Shown here in pieces: positions 5,262 to 7,256 of a DNA stretch of 7,256 bases (position 1 is the first letter of the stretch; every line of letters starts with the position of its first letter). Source of the stretch: Acholeplasmatales bacterium (GTDB lineage Bacteria > Bacillota_I > Bacilli_A > Acholeplasmatales > Anaeroplasmataceae); assembly GCA_017388605.1 (NCBI GenBank), contig JAFPIE010000218.1, positions 1-7,256 of the forward strand, read 5' to 3'. The position numbers and the translations under genes were made by a program. The notes under the pieces are model-generated. The model did not search any database. It saw only the letters and a program-made list of their open reading frames with translations, and was not told the origin of the DNA.

Positions 5262-5867
5262 TTACTTTGTTTTTGGCTTAACAACAATAGCTCTATTTTC
5301 GCCTTCGCCCTCAGATTCAGTATATACATCTCTCCAATCGGAAAGCTTTTCATGAATGATTCTACGCTCATATGAATTCATAGGCTGAAGCTTAACAGCA
5401 ACCTTAGTTTTTACAACCTCTTTTGCTGTCTTTGTAGCTAAAATCTCAAGCTGACGAGCTCTATTTGACTTATATCCACCAACATCTAAGGATGTAATAA
5501 CATGATCCTTAGAATAAGTAGAAATCAAATTACGAAGTAAAATTTGTAATGCCTCTAAAGTCTTACCCTTTACTCCAATTAATAATGAATTCTCATAAGA
5601 ATCAATCATATAATAAATTTGTTCTTCGCCATTAATGCTTCTTGCTTCGATTTGGTATCCAATTCCTAAAGCCTTTAAAATACCTTCTAGGTATTTTTTA
5701 CCCTCAAGAGTTAGATTGACATCAATTAAAGCCTCGCAATTAACACCTTCAGCAGTCTCACCAAGAACATTAACGTAAATTTTATCACTAGCAATATGTA
5801 ATTTCTGTACTGCAGTTTCCATTGCTAAATCAGCACTTGGAGCAGTAAAATCAAATTTTTTCTGCAT
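5262..5867 (-). CDS. jag: KH/R3H RNA-binding protein Jag (KhpB)
   Basis: The 201-residue protein has the three parts of the Jag/KhpB/EloR family. An N-terminal Jag_N domain (about 3-50) begins KFDFTAPSADLAMETAVQKL. A KH domain (about 80-135) carries a GxxG loop in LIGVKGKTLEALQIL (G98-V-K-G101). The R3H domain follows, with R168-x3-H172 in SYERRIIHEKL and the family ending TESEGEGENRAIVVKPK. It is a cytoplasmic RNA-binding protein; in other Firmicutes it works with KhpA and affects cell elongation and small-RNA or mRNA levels. The start is 10 bases after the yidC stop codon, with an AGGTGA-like ribosome site touching that stop. The yidC-jag order is conserved. It is followed directly by a strong terminator rather than by mnmE, the neighbour seen in many Bacilli. 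Confidence 0.96.
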   Translation of the reverse strand: MQKKFDFTAPSADLAMETAVQKLHIASDKIYVNVLGETAEGVNCEALIDVNLTLEGKKYLEGILKALGIGYQIEARSINGEEQIYYMIDSYENSLLIGVKGKTLEALQILLRNLISTYSKDHVITSLDVGGYKSNRARQLEILATKTAKEVVKTKVAVKLQPMNSYERRIIHEKLSDWRDVYTESEGEGENRAIVVKPKTK

Positions 5868-5877
5868 ACCTTTTCAC

Positions 5878-6873
5878 CTAGTCAATAATATTATTTGCTT
5901 TTTGAGCCTTTTCCCACTTATAAGCATTAATCCAACGACCTACCTGAGACTGGAATATCTGATAAATACTACCGATTAACCAATAAATACCTAAAGAAGT
6001 ATTTGATAATGCCATAAAACCAAACATAACATTCATAATGATCATCATGTATTGCATTTGCTTACCCTGATCATTTTTCTTAAGCTTGTCTTGTGGATGT
6101 GTCTTTTGATACTTCTGAGGACGCTGACCTAGCTTTTGAGAAAGGATAGTCATACCAACGAATAACACGGCAACAACGGCAGCAAATACCTTGTCATACC
6201 ACATTGTTGCTTGGAAGAAGCTTGTGTTCATTTCGAATAAACCAAATACTTTAGTATTTGTTAATGCAAAAGCACCAGAATAAGTGTAGCTTACTGCATT
6301 ATTAACTACAACAGTAGTTGTTGCATTAATTCTTTGAACAACCTCGTACATAGCCATAAATATTGGGAACTGAAGAATCATTGTACCCATACAACCAAGA
6401 GGGTTCATACCATGCTTCTTATACAGCTTCATCATTTCCTGCTGCATCATCTGCTGGCTTCTTTGATCCTTACGGTTTGCATATTTTGCTTGAATCTTTT
6501 GCATTTCAGGCTGCATTAGCTGCATCTTTAAGGATGAGCTATTTTGCTTAGAATAAATAGGCCAAGCTAATGTTCTTACAATTAATGTAGTAAATAAAAT
6601 ACCCCAGAAGTAAGAATTACCCATTCCTTTACCAATTGTTGAGCAAAGCCAAGCAACTGGCCATGATAGAATATTGATTGGCCATGCCCATAAGGCAAAC
6701 CAAAATCCCTTTCCACCATCCCATAGGTCAATCCATTCCTGTCCATAGGAGGTATATGCCTTTGGATACCAAACATTAGAATCCCATCTACAGCCGGATA
6801 AACCTATAGCCAAAAATGCACAAAGAGCAATCAAAATTAATTTATGTCTATTCCTATAGAAAAAATTAACCAT
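5878..6873 (-). CDS. yidC: Membrane protein insertase YidC (OxaA/SpoIIIJ type)
   Basis: The 331-residue protein inserts and folds inner membrane proteins, alone or with SecYEG. A lipoprotein signal (basic start, hydrophobic core, lipobox LSGC with C28) matches Gram-positive YidC, which lacks the large periplasmic domain of proteobacterial YidC. The insertase core follows: a hydrophobic segment at about 57-80, TM2 at 87-105 with the groove arginine R100 (TLIVRTLAWPIYSKQ), the cytoplasmic hairpin rich in Met/Gln (KMQLMQPEMQKIQAKY, 116-131), YKKHGMNPLGCMGTMILQFPIF (151-172), and further membrane segments at about 228-247, 273-290 and 293-310. It ends in a basic tail. The ATG overlaps the end of rnpA by 8 bases and its ribosome site (GGAGAAAAAA) lies within rnpA. 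Cotranslation with rnpA is therefore likely, and jag follows closely. Confidence 0.98.
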   Translation of the reverse strand: MVNFFYRNRHKLILIALCAFLAIGLSGCRWDSNVWYPKAYTSYGQEWIDLWDGGKGFWFALWAWPINILSWPVAWLCSTIGKGMGNSYFWGILFTTLIVRTLAWPIYSKQNSSSLKMQLMQPEMQKIQAKYANRKDQRSQQMMQQEMMKLYKKHGMNPLGCMGTMILQFPIFMAMYEVVQRINATTTVVVNNAVSYTYSGAFALTNTKVFGLFEMNTSFFQATMWYDKVFAAVVAVLFVGMTILSQKLGQRPQKYQKTHPQDKLKKNDQGKQMQYMMIIMNVMFGFMALSNTSLGIYWLIGSIYQIFQSQVGRWINAYKWEKAQKANNIID

Positions 6874-7219
6874 TTTTTTCTCCTTTTATTAATTTTTGTT
6901 TTCTAAATAGATATTCTAACTGCTTTCTTAGTTCAAGATAGGATAAATCCTTAATTGCAACTCTAGCAATGATAAAAACATCTGTAGAAGAATCCAAATC
7001 AATGTCCAGGTTATCTATAACTGCTGTTATAAGCCTTTTGATTCGGTTTCTTTCAACAGCATTACCTATTTTCTTTCCTACACTAATCGCATAACGGAAG
7101 TGGCCGGTTTCTGTATTTTCTTTTTTATATAAGGTTATATAAGGATTCGATTTATAATTCTTTTCCTTAATAATCTTTTCAATTTCTTCTGATTTTTTTA
7201 CGCGATATTGTTTTTTCAT
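6866..7219 (-). CDS. rnpA: Ribonuclease P protein component
   Basis: The 117-residue basic protein is full length for the family. It begins KKQYRVKKSEEIEKIIKEK, has the central strand FRYAISVGKKIGNAV, and carries the RNR signature ERNRIKRLI (56-64). The strand VFIIARVAI and the helix YLELRKQLEYLFRKQKLI follow. It binds RNase P RNA and the 5' leader of precursor tRNAs and helps 5' maturation. The ATG at 7219 has GGAG about 6 bases upstream. In most bacteria rpmH lies just upstream; only 37 bases remain here and they do not encode a recognisable L34 end, so rpmH, if present, is outside the window. Confidence 0.97.
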   Translation of the reverse strand: MKKQYRVKKSEEIEKIIKEKNYKSNPYITLYKKENTETGHFRYAISVGKKIGNAVERNRIKRLITAVIDNLDIDLDSSTDVFIIARVAIKDLSYLELRKQLEYLFRKQKLIKGEKNG

Positions 7220-7256
7220 AGAATATCTCCAAAATTAACAATAAAAAATACGACCA

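Noticed and set aside
6334..6776. Short open frames inside yidC (6334-6519, 6363-6551 plus; 6582-6776 minus)
   Set aside because: They are out-of-frame shadows of a clearly coding, conserved yidC.
7220..7256. End of rpmH (ribosomal protein L34) at the right edge
   Set aside because: No leftward frame in these 37 bases gives the basic Lys/Gly/Arg-rich end of L34. This appears to be the spacer with the rnpA ribosome site.

Overview
The window is an AT-rich stretch of bacterial chromosome in which every supported gene is read leftward (minus strand). The standard code is used: Trp is TGG in all the proteins. A delta subunit of RNA polymerase, a YidC made as a lipoprotein, strong GGAGG ribosome binding sites and low GC point to a low-GC Firmicute. 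My best guess is a Bacilli or Erysipelotrichia-type lineage; the sequence alone does not fix the genus.

From right to left in transcription order, the first block is rnpA - yidC - jag(khpB). This is the conserved origin-proximal group for RNase P protein, membrane protein insertase and KH/R3H RNA-binding protein. rnpA and yidC overlap by 8 bases, and the block ends in a strong intrinsic terminator at about 5216-5247. The second block starts at a putative promoter (5189-5217) that would give an almost leaderless mRNA. It carries a membrane-anchored permuted papain/NlpC-P60-like protein, then dnaX (clamp loader tau), ybaB/ebfC, recR and a DUF1934 (YwiB-like) protein. Spacing is very tight: gaps of 11 and 4 bases, then two one-base TAATG overlaps, so this is almost certainly one operon. 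The third block is rpoE (RNA polymerase delta), with its own promoter region overlapped by a perfect 17-bp palindrome. The fourth, cut by the left edge, is an OmpR/PhoB-type response regulator.

Functionally the window mixes housekeeping systems: tRNA processing (rnpA), membrane protein insertion (yidC), RNA binding (jag), replication and recombinational repair (dnaX, ybaB, recR), transcription (rpoE) and signal transduction (response regulator). The least ordinary parts are the 238-base gap between rpoE and the response regulator, and the membrane-anchored peptidase-like gene placed ahead of dnaX. The gap holds a good sigma-A-like promoter, a palindrome at its start site, about 100 transcribed bases and an intrinsic terminator, so it could encode a small RNA or an attenuated leader. 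I found no mobile element, CRISPR array, tRNA or rRNA. No gene-free stretch exceeds 300 bases.
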